Shown: piece by piece, positions 10,290 through 20,500 of the stretch
How positions within the stretch are numbered: the first letter of the stretch is position 1
How the letters are laid out: each line of letters opens with the position of its first letter
NCBI RefSeq assembly: GCF_003122215.1
Contig: NZ_QEYD01000007.1
Location: forward strand, 209,026 to 273,025
DNA length: 64,000 nt
Reading direction: 5' to 3'
Origin: Pararhodobacter marinus
GTDB lineage: Bacteria > Pseudomonadota > Alphaproteobacteria > Rhodobacterales > Rhodobacteraceae
Position numbers and translations under genes: made by a program
Notes under the pieces: generated by a model
What the model was told of the DNA's origin: nothing
Seen by the model: only the letters and a program-made list of their open reading frames with translations
Databases searched by the model: none

Positions 10290-11144
10290 ATGAGCCGCCG
10301 CAACCTCCCCCTGACCGCTTTGCGCGCCTTCGAGGTCTTCGGCACCACCGGCTCGATGTCGGCCGCGGCGGCGACGCTGGGGGTCACGCATTCCGCCGTT
10401 TCGCGGCAGATCCGGCAGCTGGAGGAAAGGCTCGGCGTCGCGCTGGTCGAAGGCCCGCGCAATGCCACCCGCCCGACCGAGGCCGGCGCGCAGCTTCTGC
10501 CGATGCTCTCGCGCGGTTTCGATACGCTCGAGGAAGCGCTGCGCGCCCTGCCCCGACAGACCGACAGCATCGATGTCTCCAGCCTTGCGACCTTTGCCAT
10601 GCGCTGGCTGATCCCCCGCCTGCACCGTTTCCAGACGCAGCATCCCGGGCTGCGTGTGCGCCTGACCTCGGATTACGCGCCGGTGGATACCTCGCCCTCG
10701 GGACCCGACGTGGCGATCCGCGTCGGCACGGGCGGCTGGCCCGCGGGCTGGGGCATAGACCCGCTCTTTCCCGACACGATCGGCCCGGTCATCGCGCCCC
10801 GATGGGAAGCCGATGTCACCCGCGATTTCGCGCGCATTCCCCGTCTCAGCGCGTCCTCGCGCCTTGGCACGTGGGAGACATGGGCGCAGGCGGCGGGCCA
10901 CGCGCTGTCCCCCGCCAAGCCCACCGAGTTCGAACATTTCCACTACAAGATCGAGGCGGCGCTGTCGGGCCTCGGCGCCGCAGTCCTGCCCGAAGTCCTG
11001 ATCCGCGCCGAGCTTGCCGCCGGTCGCCTGATCGCCCCCTATGGCTTTCAGTCCAGCGGCATGACCTATGTCGCGCTGACCCGACCCGATCCGTCGCGAC
11101 CTGCGCGGCTGTTTCGCGACTGGCTGCTTGCGCAGGCGCGCTAG
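10290..11144 (+). CDS. LysR family transcriptional regulator (GcvA-like)
   Basis: A 284-residue LysR regulator. The N-terminal winged helix begins LPLTALRAFEVFG with SMSAAAATLGVTHSAVSRQIRQLEERLG as the helix-turn-helix. The effector domain has the GcvA-like features FAMRWLIPRL and DVAIRVGTG. I use the ATG at 10290; a GTG five codons earlier is possible and neither has a strong ribosome binding site. It is divergent from the EamA transporter with only about 100 bases between, which suggests that transporter as a target. The stop overlaps the converging ogt stop. Confidence 0.85.
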   Translation: MSRRNLPLTALRAFEVFGTTGSMSAAAATLGVTHSAVSRQIRQLEERLGVALVEGPRNATRPTEAGAQLLPMLSRGFDTLEEALRALPRQTDSIDVSSLATFAMRWLIPRLHRFQTQHPGLRVRLTSDYAPVDTSPSGPDVAIRVGTGGWPAGWGIDPLFPDTIGPVIAPRWEADVTRDFARIPRLSASSRLGTWETWAQAAGHALSPAKPTEFEHFHYKIEAALSGLGAAVLPEVLIRAELAAGRLIAPYGFQSSGMTYVALTRPDPSRPARLFRDWLLAQAR

Positions 11145-11596
11145 ATCAGCAGCCCGCCCGCGCGTTCGTGGCGCAAGAGCCAGACCTTGGTTTCCACCCC
11201 GCCGGGGGCCGAGAACCCGCCAAGCCCGCTTGCGCCCAGAACCCGGTGGCACGGCACGATCAGCGGCACCGGATTGCCGCCGCAAAGCTGGCCCATCGCC
11301 TGCGCGCTGATCCCCAGCTCGCGCGCCAGTTCGCCATAGCTGCGGGTCTCGCCCACGGGAATCGCCGCCATCGCCGCGCAGGCCCGGATCTGCGCCGGGC
11401 TCGCTTTTATCCGCAACGGCAGGTCGAAGGCCACGGGCCCGCCGTCGAAATACGCCCGCACCTGACGCGCGGCCTCGGCCAGAAGCGGCGTGTCGTCATG
11501 GCTTTCGTCGCCGCCCCATCGCGCACGGACCAGCGCGCCGTCGTCTTCGATCAGGGTGAAACGCCCGGTCGGCGTGTCCAGCGTCAGACCGGGCAT
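11141..11596 (-). CDS. ogt: methylated-DNA--protein-cysteine methyltransferase
   Basis: A 151-residue Ogt/AGT-type DNA repair protein that takes the alkyl group from O6-alkylguanine onto its own cysteine. The active site PCHRVLG (Cys116) is intact, preceded by the DNA-binding helix-turn-helix with QAMGQLCGGNPVPLIV; a cysteine in that helix replaces the more usual VG(Q)A pattern only mildly. The start codon overlaps the stop of the DUF1992 gene by one base (TGATG), so the two are translationally coupled. Confidence 0.9.
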   Translation of the reverse strand: MPGLTLDTPTGRFTLIEDDGALVRARWGGDESHDDTPLLAEAARQVRAYFDGGPVAFDLPLRIKASPAQIRACAAMAAIPVGETRSYGELARELGISAQAMGQLCGGNPVPLIVPCHRVLGASGLGGFSAPGGVETKVWLLRHERAGGLLI

Positions 11597-11925
11597 CAGC
11601 GCATCAGCTTGCGGCGCCCGTCCTGCGCCAGCGCCAGCCGCAGCTCGACCTTCGAGAGTTCGGCCATGATCTCGCGCTTCTGCTCGGGATCGGTCGCGGC
11701 ACGGTAAGCGGCGCGGATCTGGACGGCCTGTTTCTTCAGCGTGATCTCATCGGGCAGCCCGCCCGCCTCGGCAACGATCCGCATCGAGGCGCGCTCAGCA
11801 GCCGAGACGAAGGCATCCTCGGGGCGTTTGGGCAATGGTTTCCCCTGCCCGGCGATATGGTCCATCTTGCCCTCGGCCTGCGCCAGCGCGATCTGACGCT
11901 CGACCATGTGTTCGAATCCGCTCAT
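11596..11925 (-). CDS. DUF1992 (DnaJ-homologue subfamily C member 28) domain protein
   Basis: A 109-residue protein made of one DUF1992 domain, seen in VERQIALAQAEGKMDHIAGQGKPLP, which is the family signature. The domain is found C-terminal to J domains in eukaryotic DNAJC28, but bacterial members stand alone and lack HPD. The function is unknown. It precedes ogt on the same strand with a one-base overlap, a pairing that might only reflect gene packing. Confidence 0.85.
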   Translation of the reverse strand: MSGFEHMVERQIALAQAEGKMDHIAGQGKPLPKRPEDAFVSAAERASMRIVAEAGGLPDEITLKKQAVQIRAAYRAATDPEQKREIMAELSKVELRLALAQDGRRKLMR

Positions 11926-11962
11926 GGCGCAACGATAGCACCGCCACCGCGGGATTCGAGCC

Positions 11963-12175
11963 CTACATCCCCGCCAGCCGCTCGGCCCAGCGCCGCGCGA
12001 TGGGACCGACCAGAACCGCCAGCGGCACCGCGATCAGCCATGCCAGCACCCAGGCGGTGGCCCAGCGGATATGGAAATGGCTGTCGAAGCCGGTATTCAC
12101 CAGCGTGATGAAGCCCGACATCACGACGGACATCAGCGTGCCCATCATCAGCCCGGTCAGAAGGCGCAGTTTCAT
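11963..12175 (-). CDS. DUF2798 family small membrane protein
   Basis: A 70-residue protein with two transmembrane helices (about residues 7-27 and 41-58) separated by a short loop, ending RRWAERLAG. The arrangement GLMMGTLMSVVMSGFITLVNTG then WLIAVPLAVLVGPIARR is the DUF2798 pattern. No function is known. It lies between ileS and DUF1992 on the same strand. Confidence 0.75.
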   Translation of the reverse strand: MKLRLLTGLMMGTLMSVVMSGFITLVNTGFDSHFHIRWATAWVLAWLIAVPLAVLVGPIARRWAERLAGM

Positions 12176-12243
12176 GCCCGATCTCTCTGCTCAGCGGCCG
12201 AACCCTTGGCGCCGCCCCGGCCAGTGACCGGGGCGGCAACCTG

Positions 12244-15144
12244 TCATCCGAGCGCGGCATCGCAGCGCGCGCAGGTGCCGGGATGCTTATGCGTGCCGAC
12301 ATCGGGCAGGATCTTCCAGCAGCGCTGGCATTTCTCGCCCTCGGCATGATGGAAGACAACGCCCACGCCCGGCACGTCCTCGGCCGCGAAGGCTCCTTCA
12401 GGCGCCTCGCCCTGCGTCAGCGTGATGCCCGAGGTGATGCACAGCGTCGAGAACGTGTCCGGATTGGTCACGATCTGCGCCAGTTCCGGCGACAGGTAGA
12501 CCGTCGGCGCGGCTTCGAGGCTGGCGCCGATGGTCTTGTTGCGCCGCTCGACTTCCAGCGCGCCGGTGACGACCCGGCGCACCGCGCGCACCTTCTGCGC
12601 CCGCGCCGCCAGTTCCGGATCGAGCCAGCTTTCCGGCGTGTCGGGGAAGTCCTGCAGATGCACGCTCTCGTCATCGCCGGGGAAGCGCGACAGCCAGACA
12701 TCCTCCATCGTGAAGGGCAGGATCGGCGCCAGCCACGTCGTCAGCCGGTGGAACAGCGCATCCATCACCGTCAGCGAGGCCAGCCGAACCGGGCTGTCCG
12801 CCGGATCGCAGTAGAGCGCGTCCTTGCGGATGTCGAAATAGAAGGCCGACAGATCCGTCGTGGCGAAGGCGAACAGCGACTGGAACACACCCTGGAAGTC
12901 GAAGGCGGCATAGCTCTTGCGCACCTGCGCGTCCAGCTCGGCCAACCGGTGCAGCATCAACTGCTCCAGCTCGGGCATGGCGTCTCGCGCCACCGCCTTG
13001 GCCGGATCATAGGCGCCCAGCGCCCCCAGCATGAAGCGCAGCGTGTTGCGCAGGCGGCGGTAGCTGTCGGCGGTGCCCTTCAGGATCTCGGGACCGATGC
13101 GCTGATCCTGCGTGTAATCCGACAGCGCCACCCACAGCCGCAGGATATCCGCGCCGTACTGGTCGATGACCTCCTGCGGGACGATGGTGTTGCCGATGGA
13201 CTTGGACATCTTCATGCCCTTCTCGTCCAGCGTGAAGCCATGCGTCACCACGTTGCGGTAAGGCGCACGCCCCTTGGTGCCGCAGCCCTGCAGCATCGAG
13301 GAATGGAACCAGCCGCGATGCTGGTCGGTGCCTTCCATGTAGACATCGGCGATGCCGTCCGGCACGCCGTCTTCGCGGTCGCGCAGCACGAAGGCATGGG
13401 TCGAGCCGGAGTCGAACCACACGTCGAGAATGTCAAAAACCTGATCATAGGCTTCGGGATCGTGCAGGTCTTTCAGCACTCGCTCCTTGAAGCCTTTCAC
13501 ATACCAGACATCCGCGCCTTCTTCTTCAAAGGCCAGACGAATCCGCGTATTGACCTGCGCGTCCTTCAGCAGGAAGTCCGGATCGGTCGGCTTGGCGCCC
13601 TTCTTGACGAAGCAGGTCAGCGGCACGCCCCAGGCACGCTGGCGCGACAGCACCCAGTCGGGGCGGCTTTCCATCATCGAATGAAGCCGGTTGCGCCCCG
13701 AAACGGGCGTGAACTTGACCAGATCCTCGATCGACTTCAGCGCGCGCTGGCGGATCGTGTCGCCATACTGGCCCATCCCGTCATCGAGCACCTTGTCGAT
13801 CGCGGCGAACCATTGCGGCGTGTTGCGGAAGATCACCGGCGCCTTCGAGCGCCAGCTATGCGGATAGCTGTGCTTGAGCTTGCCCTTGGCCAGAAGCGCC
13901 CCGGCCCAGGCGAGGTTCTTGATGACGCTCACATTGGCCGGGCCGTCCTTGCCGTCCTGCACGATGATCGCCTCGCCACCGAAGATCGGCAGATCGGCGC
14001 GGTAGGTGCCGTCGGGCTCGACGTTATAGGTCATCGGCAGCTTGAATTTCAGGCCAAGCTGGTAATCGTCATCGCCGTGGCTGGGCGCGGTATGCACGAA
14101 GCCGGTCCCGGCATCGTCGGTGACGTGGTCACCGGGCAGCATGGGCACGTCGTAATCCCATTCGCCGTTGCCGTTCTCGACACCGCGGAACGGGTGGGCC
14201 AGCACCAGCCCCGACAGCTCGTCGGCCGGAACGTCGCGCAGCTTCTCGAAGCCGGTCACCTTGGCCGCCGCCATCACGCCCTCGGCCAGCGCATCGGCCA
14301 GAAGGATCGTCTCGCCCACCGTCACCGTGGCCTTTTCCTCGGCCTCGGTCACGCGGTAGAGGCCATAGGTGATCGACGGGTTATAGGCGACCGCGCGGTT
14401 TTGCGGGATGGTCCAGGGCGTCGTGGTCCAGATCACGACCGAGGCCCCGTCCAGCGCGCCGTCCACAGGTTTGAACCGCACCCAGATCTGGTGGCTGGTA
14501 TGGTCGTGATACTCGACCTCGGCCTCGGCCAGCGCGGTCTTCTCGACCGGGGACCACATCACGGGTTTCGACCCCTGATACAGCGCGCCGTTCATCAGGA
14601 ATTTCATGAATTCCTCGGCGATCACTGCCTCGGCGTGGAAGTCCATCGTCAGATAGGGGTCGTTCCACGTCCCGGTCACGCCCAGGCGCTTGAATTCCTC
14701 GCGCTGGACGTCGATCCAGCCTTCGGCGAATTTGCGGCATTCCTGACGGAAATCGACGATGTCGACCTCGTCCTTGTCCAGCCCCTTGGCGCGGTATTGT
14801 TCCTCGATCTTCCACTCGATGGGCAGACCGTGGCAATCCCAGCCCGGCACGTAGCGGCTGTCAAAGCCCATCATCTGGTGCGAGCGCACGATGATGTCCT
14901 TGATCGTCTTGTTCAGCGCGTGGCCGATATGCAGATGCCCGTTCGCATAGGGAGGGCCGTCATGCAGGATGAAGGGCTTGCGGTTGCCCGAGGCGCGGGC
15001 CTTTTCGCGCAGCGCCTCGTAGACGCCGAGCCGTTCCCAACGGGCCAGCCATTCGGGCTCGCGCTGGGGCAGGCCCGCGCGCATCGGGAAATCCGTTTCG
15101 GGCAGGAAAAGGGTGTCTTTGTAGTCAGGGGTATCCGCGCACAT
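12244..15144 (-). CDS. ileS: isoleucyl-tRNA synthetase
   Basis: A 966-residue class Ia aminoacyl-tRNA synthetase that charges tRNA-Ile. The HIGH motif is at residues 72-75 (HLHIGHALNK), GWDCHGLPIEW follows, the editing domain lies in the middle, and the KMSKS motif reads GMKMSKSIGN. The C-terminal zinc finger CQRCW...CARCD is complete, as expected for the bacterial type. The start (MCADTPDYKD) has GGAG 8 bases upstream. The frame is open 26 more codons upstream without a supported start. I see no T-box leader before it. Confidence 0.95.
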   Translation of the reverse strand: MCADTPDYKDTLFLPETDFPMRAGLPQREPEWLARWERLGVYEALREKARASGNRKPFILHDGPPYANGHLHIGHALNKTIKDIIVRSHQMMGFDSRYVPGWDCHGLPIEWKIEEQYRAKGLDKDEVDIVDFRQECRKFAEGWIDVQREEFKRLGVTGTWNDPYLTMDFHAEAVIAEEFMKFLMNGALYQGSKPVMWSPVEKTALAEAEVEYHDHTSHQIWVRFKPVDGALDGASVVIWTTTPWTIPQNRAVAYNPSITYGLYRVTEAEEKATVTVGETILLADALAEGVMAAAKVTGFEKLRDVPADELSGLVLAHPFRGVENGNGEWDYDVPMLPGDHVTDDAGTGFVHTAPSHGDDDYQLGLKFKLPMTYNVEPDGTYRADLPIFGGEAIIVQDGKDGPANVSVIKNLAWAGALLAKGKLKHSYPHSWRSKAPVIFRNTPQWFAAIDKVLDDGMGQYGDTIRQRALKSIEDLVKFTPVSGRNRLHSMMESRPDWVLSRQRAWGVPLTCFVKKGAKPTDPDFLLKDAQVNTRIRLAFEEEGADVWYVKGFKERVLKDLHDPEAYDQVFDILDVWFDSGSTHAFVLRDREDGVPDGIADVYMEGTDQHRGWFHSSMLQGCGTKGRAPYRNVVTHGFTLDEKGMKMSKSIGNTIVPQEVIDQYGADILRLWVALSDYTQDQRIGPEILKGTADSYRRLRNTLRFMLGALGAYDPAKAVARDAMPELEQLMLHRLAELDAQVRKSYAAFDFQGVFQSLFAFATTDLSAFYFDIRKDALYCDPADSPVRLASLTVMDALFHRLTTWLAPILPFTMEDVWLSRFPGDDESVHLQDFPDTPESWLDPELAARAQKVRAVRRVVTGALEVERRNKTIGASLEAAPTVYLSPELAQIVTNPDTFSTLCITSGITLTQGEAPEGAFAAEDVPGVGVVFHHAEGEKCQRCWKILPDVGTHKHPGTCARCDAALG

Positions 15145-15484
15145 CGCGTGAGCTCCGGTCGTCTCGATCACAGGGGAAATAGCAAAGGTCGGCGCAGGTC
15201 GCCATACGCCTTGTCCCGGCAACTCTGGTCAGAGCGCCGGGCCGCTAATTCGAATGATGGCCGCGAGACGATACCACATGAGCCGGCGTATAGGCCGCAC
15301 GGCCATCGGGGTAAAGGGGGCAGCGGCTGCGCCGCACAGCGCCGGGCCCTCCGGCTGGCCCTTTCCGAGGCACGCCATGACAGCGCAAGAGCGGGAAAAG
15401 TGCGCTTCCTGCCTGCCCCTGCGACACGATGCTTCACGCGTGAAAAAGGCTTGATTTTCCCGCCCACAGATGAATTGTTTTCGT
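15145..15484. other. divergent intergenic region between ileS and the MarR regulator
   Basis: About 340 bases without a convincing gene. The left part must contain the ileS promoter and leader. Near the right end, TTGATT at 15451 and AT-rich sequence around 15470-15483 could form the promoter of the MarR gene, which would then be leaderless or nearly so. Short open frames in both directions have no ribosome binding site and look like high-GC background. Confidence 0.4.
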
Positions 15485-16009
15485 ATGGTAACATCAGTCG
15501 CCCACACCGCTGCCGCCCTTCCCGCAGATGCCGATGCCGAAACGCATCCGTCGCAGGAAAAGTCTTCGGACACCAATTACTACGAACGGTCGCTGACCGT
15601 GGCCCTGCTCCGGGCCCGGGAATCGACCATGCGGCGCTTCAAGAAATACGTCGACGAACGGGACCTGTCCCTGCCGCAGTGGCGGGTCCTGCGCGCGCTG
15701 GCCGAAGGCGAGCCGCTCGATGCCGGGACCCTGTGCGAACGCTGCGTGATCCTGCCACCCTCGCTGACGCGGATCCTGCGCGCGCTGGCCGAACGCGGCC
15801 TGACGCGTCAGGTCGATTGTGCCGATGCGCGCCGCCATATGGTGGCCCTCAGCGACAAGGGACAGGCGCTGTTCGACGAACTGGTGGGCGCGTCGGAAAA
15901 TTCCCGGCGCGAGATCTACGATGCGTTCGGCCCTGAAAAGATGGCGCTGCTGCTCGATCTGCTCAACGAACTGCGCGAGATCACCGAAGCCCTGCCCGAA
16001 CCCGATTGA
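15485..16009 (+). CDS. MarR family regulator, HpaR-like
   Basis: A 174-residue winged-helix regulator. The N-terminal segment RSLTVALLRARESTMRRFKKYVDERDLSLPQWRVLRAL matches the HpaR (homoprotocatechuate operon repressor) subgroup. The recognition region LTRILRALAERGLTRQVDCADARRHMVALSDKG is typical MarR wing sequence. The start is uncertain: ATG at 15485 is used, ATG at 15470 is the alternative, and neither has a ribosome binding site. No aromatic-degradation genes are adjacent, so its targets are elsewhere or different. The paa genes are 40 kb away. Confidence 0.82.
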   Translation: MVTSVAHTAAALPADADAETHPSQEKSSDTNYYERSLTVALLRARESTMRRFKKYVDERDLSLPQWRVLRALAEGEPLDAGTLCERCVILPPSLTRILRALAERGLTRQVDCADARRHMVALSDKGQALFDELVGASENSRREIYDAFGPEKMALLLDLLNELREITEALPEPD

Positions 16010-16031
16010 AACGTGACGGCCGGGCGCGCGG

Positions 16032-16601
16032 TCAGGCGCGCCCCGCCACCGCCGACAGGCCAACGGGATCGACGCCCATGGATTTCAGCGCGCCGTTCCA
16101 CTGATGCTCGCCCGGATCGTCGGAAAAGATCAGCCCACGCGGCGCCGAAGTCGTGAGCCACGCGTTCTGCGCGATCTCGTCTTCCAATTGCCCGGGCCCC
16201 CAGCCCGAATAGCCCAGCGCCAGCAGCCATTGATGCGGCCCGGTGCCGGTGGCGATGGCGCGCAGGATATCGGTCGAGGCGCTCAGCATCAGCCCGCCGG
16301 GCAAGGGCTGCGCATCCTCGTCTTCGAACCCGTCATCGCCATGCAGCACGAAACCGCGCTGGGTCTCGACCGGGCCGCCCGACAGGACCGGACCGTCGGC
16401 CAGCGCCTCGTCGGCCTCGATGCCGATCTGCTCCAGCACATCGCCCAGTGACAGATGCGGCAGCGGCCGGTTCAGGACCAGCCCGAAAGCCCCTTCGGCG
16501 TTGTGCGCGCAGATATAGATCACCGAGTGATTGAAGCGCCGATCCCCCATCGCCGGGGTCGAAATCAGCAGCTTTCCGGTCAGGTCCAAAGTCATCGACA
16601 T
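16032..16601 (-). CDS. YqgE/AlgH family protein
   Basis: A 189-residue DUF179 (YqgE/AlgH) protein. The family hallmarks are LTGKLLISTPAMGDRRFNHSVIYI at the N-terminus, GLVLNRPL, GGPV in the middle and SGWGPGQLEDEIAQNAWL near the C-terminus. The fold is known, but the biochemical role is not; a link to transcriptional control of alginate in Pseudomonas is not transferable. The start at 16601 has AGGGGG about 9 bases upstream; an ATG six codons earlier is possible. Confidence 0.88.
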   Translation of the reverse strand: MSMTLDLTGKLLISTPAMGDRRFNHSVIYICAHNAEGAFGLVLNRPLPHLSLGDVLEQIGIEADEALADGPVLSGGPVETQRGFVLHGDDGFEDEDAQPLPGGLMLSASTDILRAIATGTGPHQWLLALGYSGWGPGQLEDEIAQNAWLTTSAPRGLIFSDDPGEHQWNGALKSMGVDPVGLSAVAGRA

Positions 16602-16722
16602 CGTGGCGTGCCCCCTCATCCCTTCAATGTGGCGCGCAGCCCCGCGCTTGCCAAGGCCACGCGCGCCCGGCTCTCGCCGTTTTGTGACTTTTCGCCCGGG
16701 ACCGTTCTGCTAAGCACGGTCC

Positions 16723-17559
16723 ATGACTTCGCATCGCCCGACCCTCGGCGCCGCCCTCCGGACCGCGCTGGCAGCCATCGCTCTTGTCACTGCCCCGCTC
16801 GCCGCCCCCGCCCAGTCGCGCGGCGCGCCTGTCGTCGAGGCCGAGATCCTGCCCGGCTGGGCCACCGATCGCGGCACCCATATGGCCGCGCTGCATCTGC
16901 GCCTGTCGCCGGGCTGGCATACCTATTGGCGGGTGCCGGGCGATGCGGGCATCGCGCCGCGCTTCGACTGGAGCCGCTCGCAGAACGTGGCCTCGATCCG
17001 GCCGATCTGGCCGCGCCCCGAGGTGTTCGACCAGAACGGCTATCGCAGCTACGGCTATGAAGATGAGCTGATCCTGCCCATCGAGATCACCCCCGCCGAT
17101 CCCGCGCGCCCGGTGGCGCTGATGGGGCAGATGGCGCTGGGGGTCTGCAACGAGACCTGCGTGCCCGCCGATGTCTCGGTCGCGCAGGTCATCCGCGGCG
17201 CGGGCGGACAAGATCCGCGCATTCAGGCCGCGCTCGACAGCGCCGCGCGTCCCGGCAGCCGCGCGGGACTGGGCGCCGCGACCTGCCGTCTGGTGCCCGA
17301 CGCGAACGGAGCCGAACTGACCCTGCGCGCGCCGTTTCCGCCGCAGGGCGGGGCCGAACATGTGATCGTCGAGCTTCCTGGATCGGCCTATCGCATCATC
17401 CGCCGCGATACCCGCCGCGACGGCGCCGAACTGGTGGCCGAAACCCAGCTGCGCGCGCCGCGCCGGGGCGAGGCCGCCGCCATCGACCGCTCAACGGTGA
17501 TCTTCACCGTGCTCAGCGATACCGGCATGGTCTGGGGTCAGGGCTGCACGGGCGGCTGA
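16723..17559 (+). CDS. secreted DsbD N-terminal-domain protein
   Basis: A 278-residue protein with a signal peptide (residues 1 to about 30, ending PLAAPAQS). The mature part is a DsbD alpha-like immunoglobulin-type domain: LSPGWHTYWRVPGDAG at the start and a CxxxC pair in GVCNETCVPADV, equivalent to the redox cysteines of the DsbD N-domain that pass electrons to periplasmic partners. Unlike full DsbD there is no membrane domain and no thioredoxin domain, and no separate CcdA-like gene is next to it. It is convergent with the RND permease gene; the gap is only a few bases. Confidence 0.8.
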   Translation: MTSHRPTLGAALRTALAAIALVTAPLAAPAQSRGAPVVEAEILPGWATDRGTHMAALHLRLSPGWHTYWRVPGDAGIAPRFDWSRSQNVASIRPIWPRPEVFDQNGYRSYGYEDELILPIEITPADPARPVALMGQMALGVCNETCVPADVSVAQVIRGAGGQDPRIQAALDSAARPGSRAGLGAATCRLVPDANGAELTLRAPFPPQGGAEHVIVELPGSAYRIIRRDTRRDGAELVAETQLRAPRRGEAAAIDRSTVIFTVLSDTGMVWGQGCTGG

Positions 17560-17563
17560 GCCG

Positions 17564-20500
17564 CTATTCCGCCGCCGGCGGCAAGGCCCGCCTGCGCCCC
17601 GGCAACAGCGTCAGCAACCCGCCCAGCCCCCAAAGCGCCAGCACGCCACCGCCCACCGCTGTCAGGAACACGCCGAAGGCGGGCGCCATGCCCCCGGCCC
17701 CCGGCAGGACCAGCGCGGTCAGCGGCCCGGCCTGTTGCGTCACCAGCGTCCAGCCCATCGTCAGCGCGAAGGCCACAGCGACCAGCCCGGCGGCAAGCCA
17801 TGGCAGCGCCCTCAGCCCCGCCCCCACCTGCGCGCGGGGCATGCGCAAAGCCCGCTTCAGAGACCGCACCGCCCGGCTCATGTCGTGCCCCGCCGCCAGC
17901 AGCGATGGCACGATGAGCAGCACAAGGAACATTCCGAAGCCCAGCCCATAAGCCAGCGTCACCACCGTGGGCCGTAGGAATTGCGCGTCGTTCGAGCGTT
18001 CGAACAGCAGCGGGCCCAGCCCCATCACCGTGGTCGCCGTGGTCAGGAAGACGGGCCGCAAACGGTCGGCGGCGGCATCGGCGATCGAGGGCAAAAGGCC
18101 ACGATCCTTGGCGTAATCGTCCACCGTCGTCACCAGCACGATGGAATCGTTGATGATGATCCCCGCCATGCCGATGATCCCCACGACCGAGAACATCGTC
18201 AGCGGAATGTTCCACGCCGCATGGCCATAGATTACCCCGATCATGCCGAAAGGGATGACCGACATCACGATCAGCGGCCTGAGCCAGCTTGAGAACACCC
18301 AAGCCAGAACGAGGTAGATCGCGATCAGGCAGATCATCGCGCCCAGAGCGGCGTCGCTGAGGAACTGGTCCTCCTGCTCGCTCAGGCCCGACAGCCGGAA
18401 GGTCACGCCGAAATCCGAGGCAAGCTGCGGCAGGATCTCGGTTTCCAGTTGCGCCAGCAGTGCCGAGGCGGCGGCGGCATCCTCTTCGTCCAGCGTGCCG
18501 CTCACCGTGACCAGTTGCAGCCCGTTCTCGCGGTTGATCGCGCTGAAGCCCTGCTGCGTGCGCACCCGCACGATGTCGCCCAAGGGCAGATAGCGCCCCT
18601 GTTCGCTGCGCAACAGCGTGCTTTCCAGAAAATCGGCGGCACGCTCGCTTTCGGGCAGGCGCACCCAAATCTCGGCCGAGCGCACGCCATCGGGAAAGAC
18701 CGCCGCTTCGATCCCGCTGAGCCGCTGGCGCAATTCGCGCGCCAGAATGTCGGTCGAAAAGCCCAGCGCCTGCCCCTGCGGCGTCAGCTCCAGAACCAGC
18801 TCTTCCTTGTCATAGGCGAGCGTGTCTTCCAGCCCGGTGACGATCGGATAGGCTTCCAGCAGCGCCTTCAGCGCCTCGGCGGCGGCTTTCAGCGTCTCGG
18901 CATCCCCGCCGATCAGGTCCACCGACAGCGAGTCCCCGCCCGGCCCCATGCCATACGAGCGGAAACTCAGCTCTTCCAGCAGCGGATGCTCGCGCACCTC
19001 GTCTTGCAGCATGGCGGTGAATTCAAAGGAAGAATAGGGCCGGTTATCCGCGTCGATCAGGTCGATGGTCAGCGATCCCAGCTGATCGGGCGTGCGGTTT
19101 TCCGACGCCGCCAGCCCGCGCCCGGAATTGGCGCCCACCTCGGCCAGGATCGACGCCACGGGCCATGCCCCGTGCTCGGCCTCCAGCCGCTCGGACAGGG
19201 CCGACGCGGCGCGCTGCAATTCGCGCACCACTGCCATCGTATCCTCGCGCGTGGCGTCCGAGGTCATGACGAAATTGGCCCGCAGCGTCCCCTGTTCGGG
19301 GGACGAGAAGAAGCGCCACGTCACCGTGCCGCCCAAAAACGCCGTCGCACCCCAGGCCAGCAACACGACCAGCCCCGCCAGCACGACATAGCGCGCGCGG
19401 ATCACCAGATGCATGAAGCGCAAGAAAACCCGGTCGCGGAACCAGTCGAAGCCCCGGTTCACCATGCGCGAGGGCCAGTCGTACCAATGTTCCTTGGCCG
19501 CGCCGGCCAGCGCGTGGGCCATGTGGTTGGGCAGGATCAGGAAACACTCGATCACCGAGGCGATCAGCACCGCGATCACCGTCCAGGGAATATCGGCGAT
19601 CATGTCGCCGAACCGTCCGCCCACCGCCGTCAGCCCGCCAAAGGCGATGACCGTGGTCAGCGACGCGGCAATGACCGGCAACCCCATCCGGGTCGCGGCG
19701 TTTTCGGCGGCCTCGAACGGGGACTCTTTCAGCACCCGGAACCGCCAGTCGGCATGTTCCCCCACCACGATGGCATCGTCGACCACGATCCCCAGCGTGA
19801 TGATCAGCGCGAAAAGCGAGATCATGTTCAGGCTCATGCCGGTCGCGTACATGAAGGCCACCGCCGCCAGCATCGATACCGGAATCCCGGCCGCGACCCA
19901 CAAGGCGGTGCGCGCGTTCAGGAACAGGAACAGCAGCACCACGACCAGCCCCAGCCCCTGCAGCCCGTTCGAGACAAGAATGTTCAGCCGCCCCGAGATC
20001 ATGTCCGCCCGCGCATTGGCCAGCATGATCGTCGTGCCCTCGGGCAGCGACAGCGTCATCTCGTCCGCGACAGTCTGCACGGTTTCCTGGATGCCGATCG
20101 CGTCGCCGTTCTCCGAGCGGTCCACCCGCACCGTCAGCGCCTGCCCGGCATCCGAGTAATAGGCCAGATCGCGGTCCACCGCCTCTTCGCGCACATCCGC
20201 CACGTCGCCCACGGTCAGCGTGCTGCCGTCCGGGGCCGAGCGCAGCACGATGGCGCGGATCTCGTCGGCATTGCGCCGCTCCTGCCCCGTGCGCACCCGC
20301 TGCGCGCCGCCCGACAACTCGCCCGACGGATCGACCGAGACCGAGGCGTCGATGGCCGCCGCGATCTCGGCCATGGTCACGTCGTATTGCACCAGCCGCA
20401 TCGACGGCACCTCGACCGATATCTCGGGCGAGGCGATGCCCTGTATCGACGCCCGCGTGATCCCGGCGGCGAACAGACGCGCGACGAATTCATCGGTAAA

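Noticed and set aside
11940..11965. GGGATTCGAGCCC as a tRNA T-arm
   Set aside because: No acceptor or anticodon stem can be formed around it, and there is no CCA end; a scan for GGTTCGA-type arms found no tRNA in the window.
15145..15484. A T-box or other riboswitch leader before ileS
   Set aside because: No T-box sequence or antiterminator hairpin was seen; alphaproteobacterial ileS usually lacks one.
12283..15936. A 1217-codon open frame antisense to ileS
   Set aside because: It mirrors the codon positions of ileS in high-GC DNA, has arginine- and alanine-rich composition and no recognisable domain; ileS has all its motifs.
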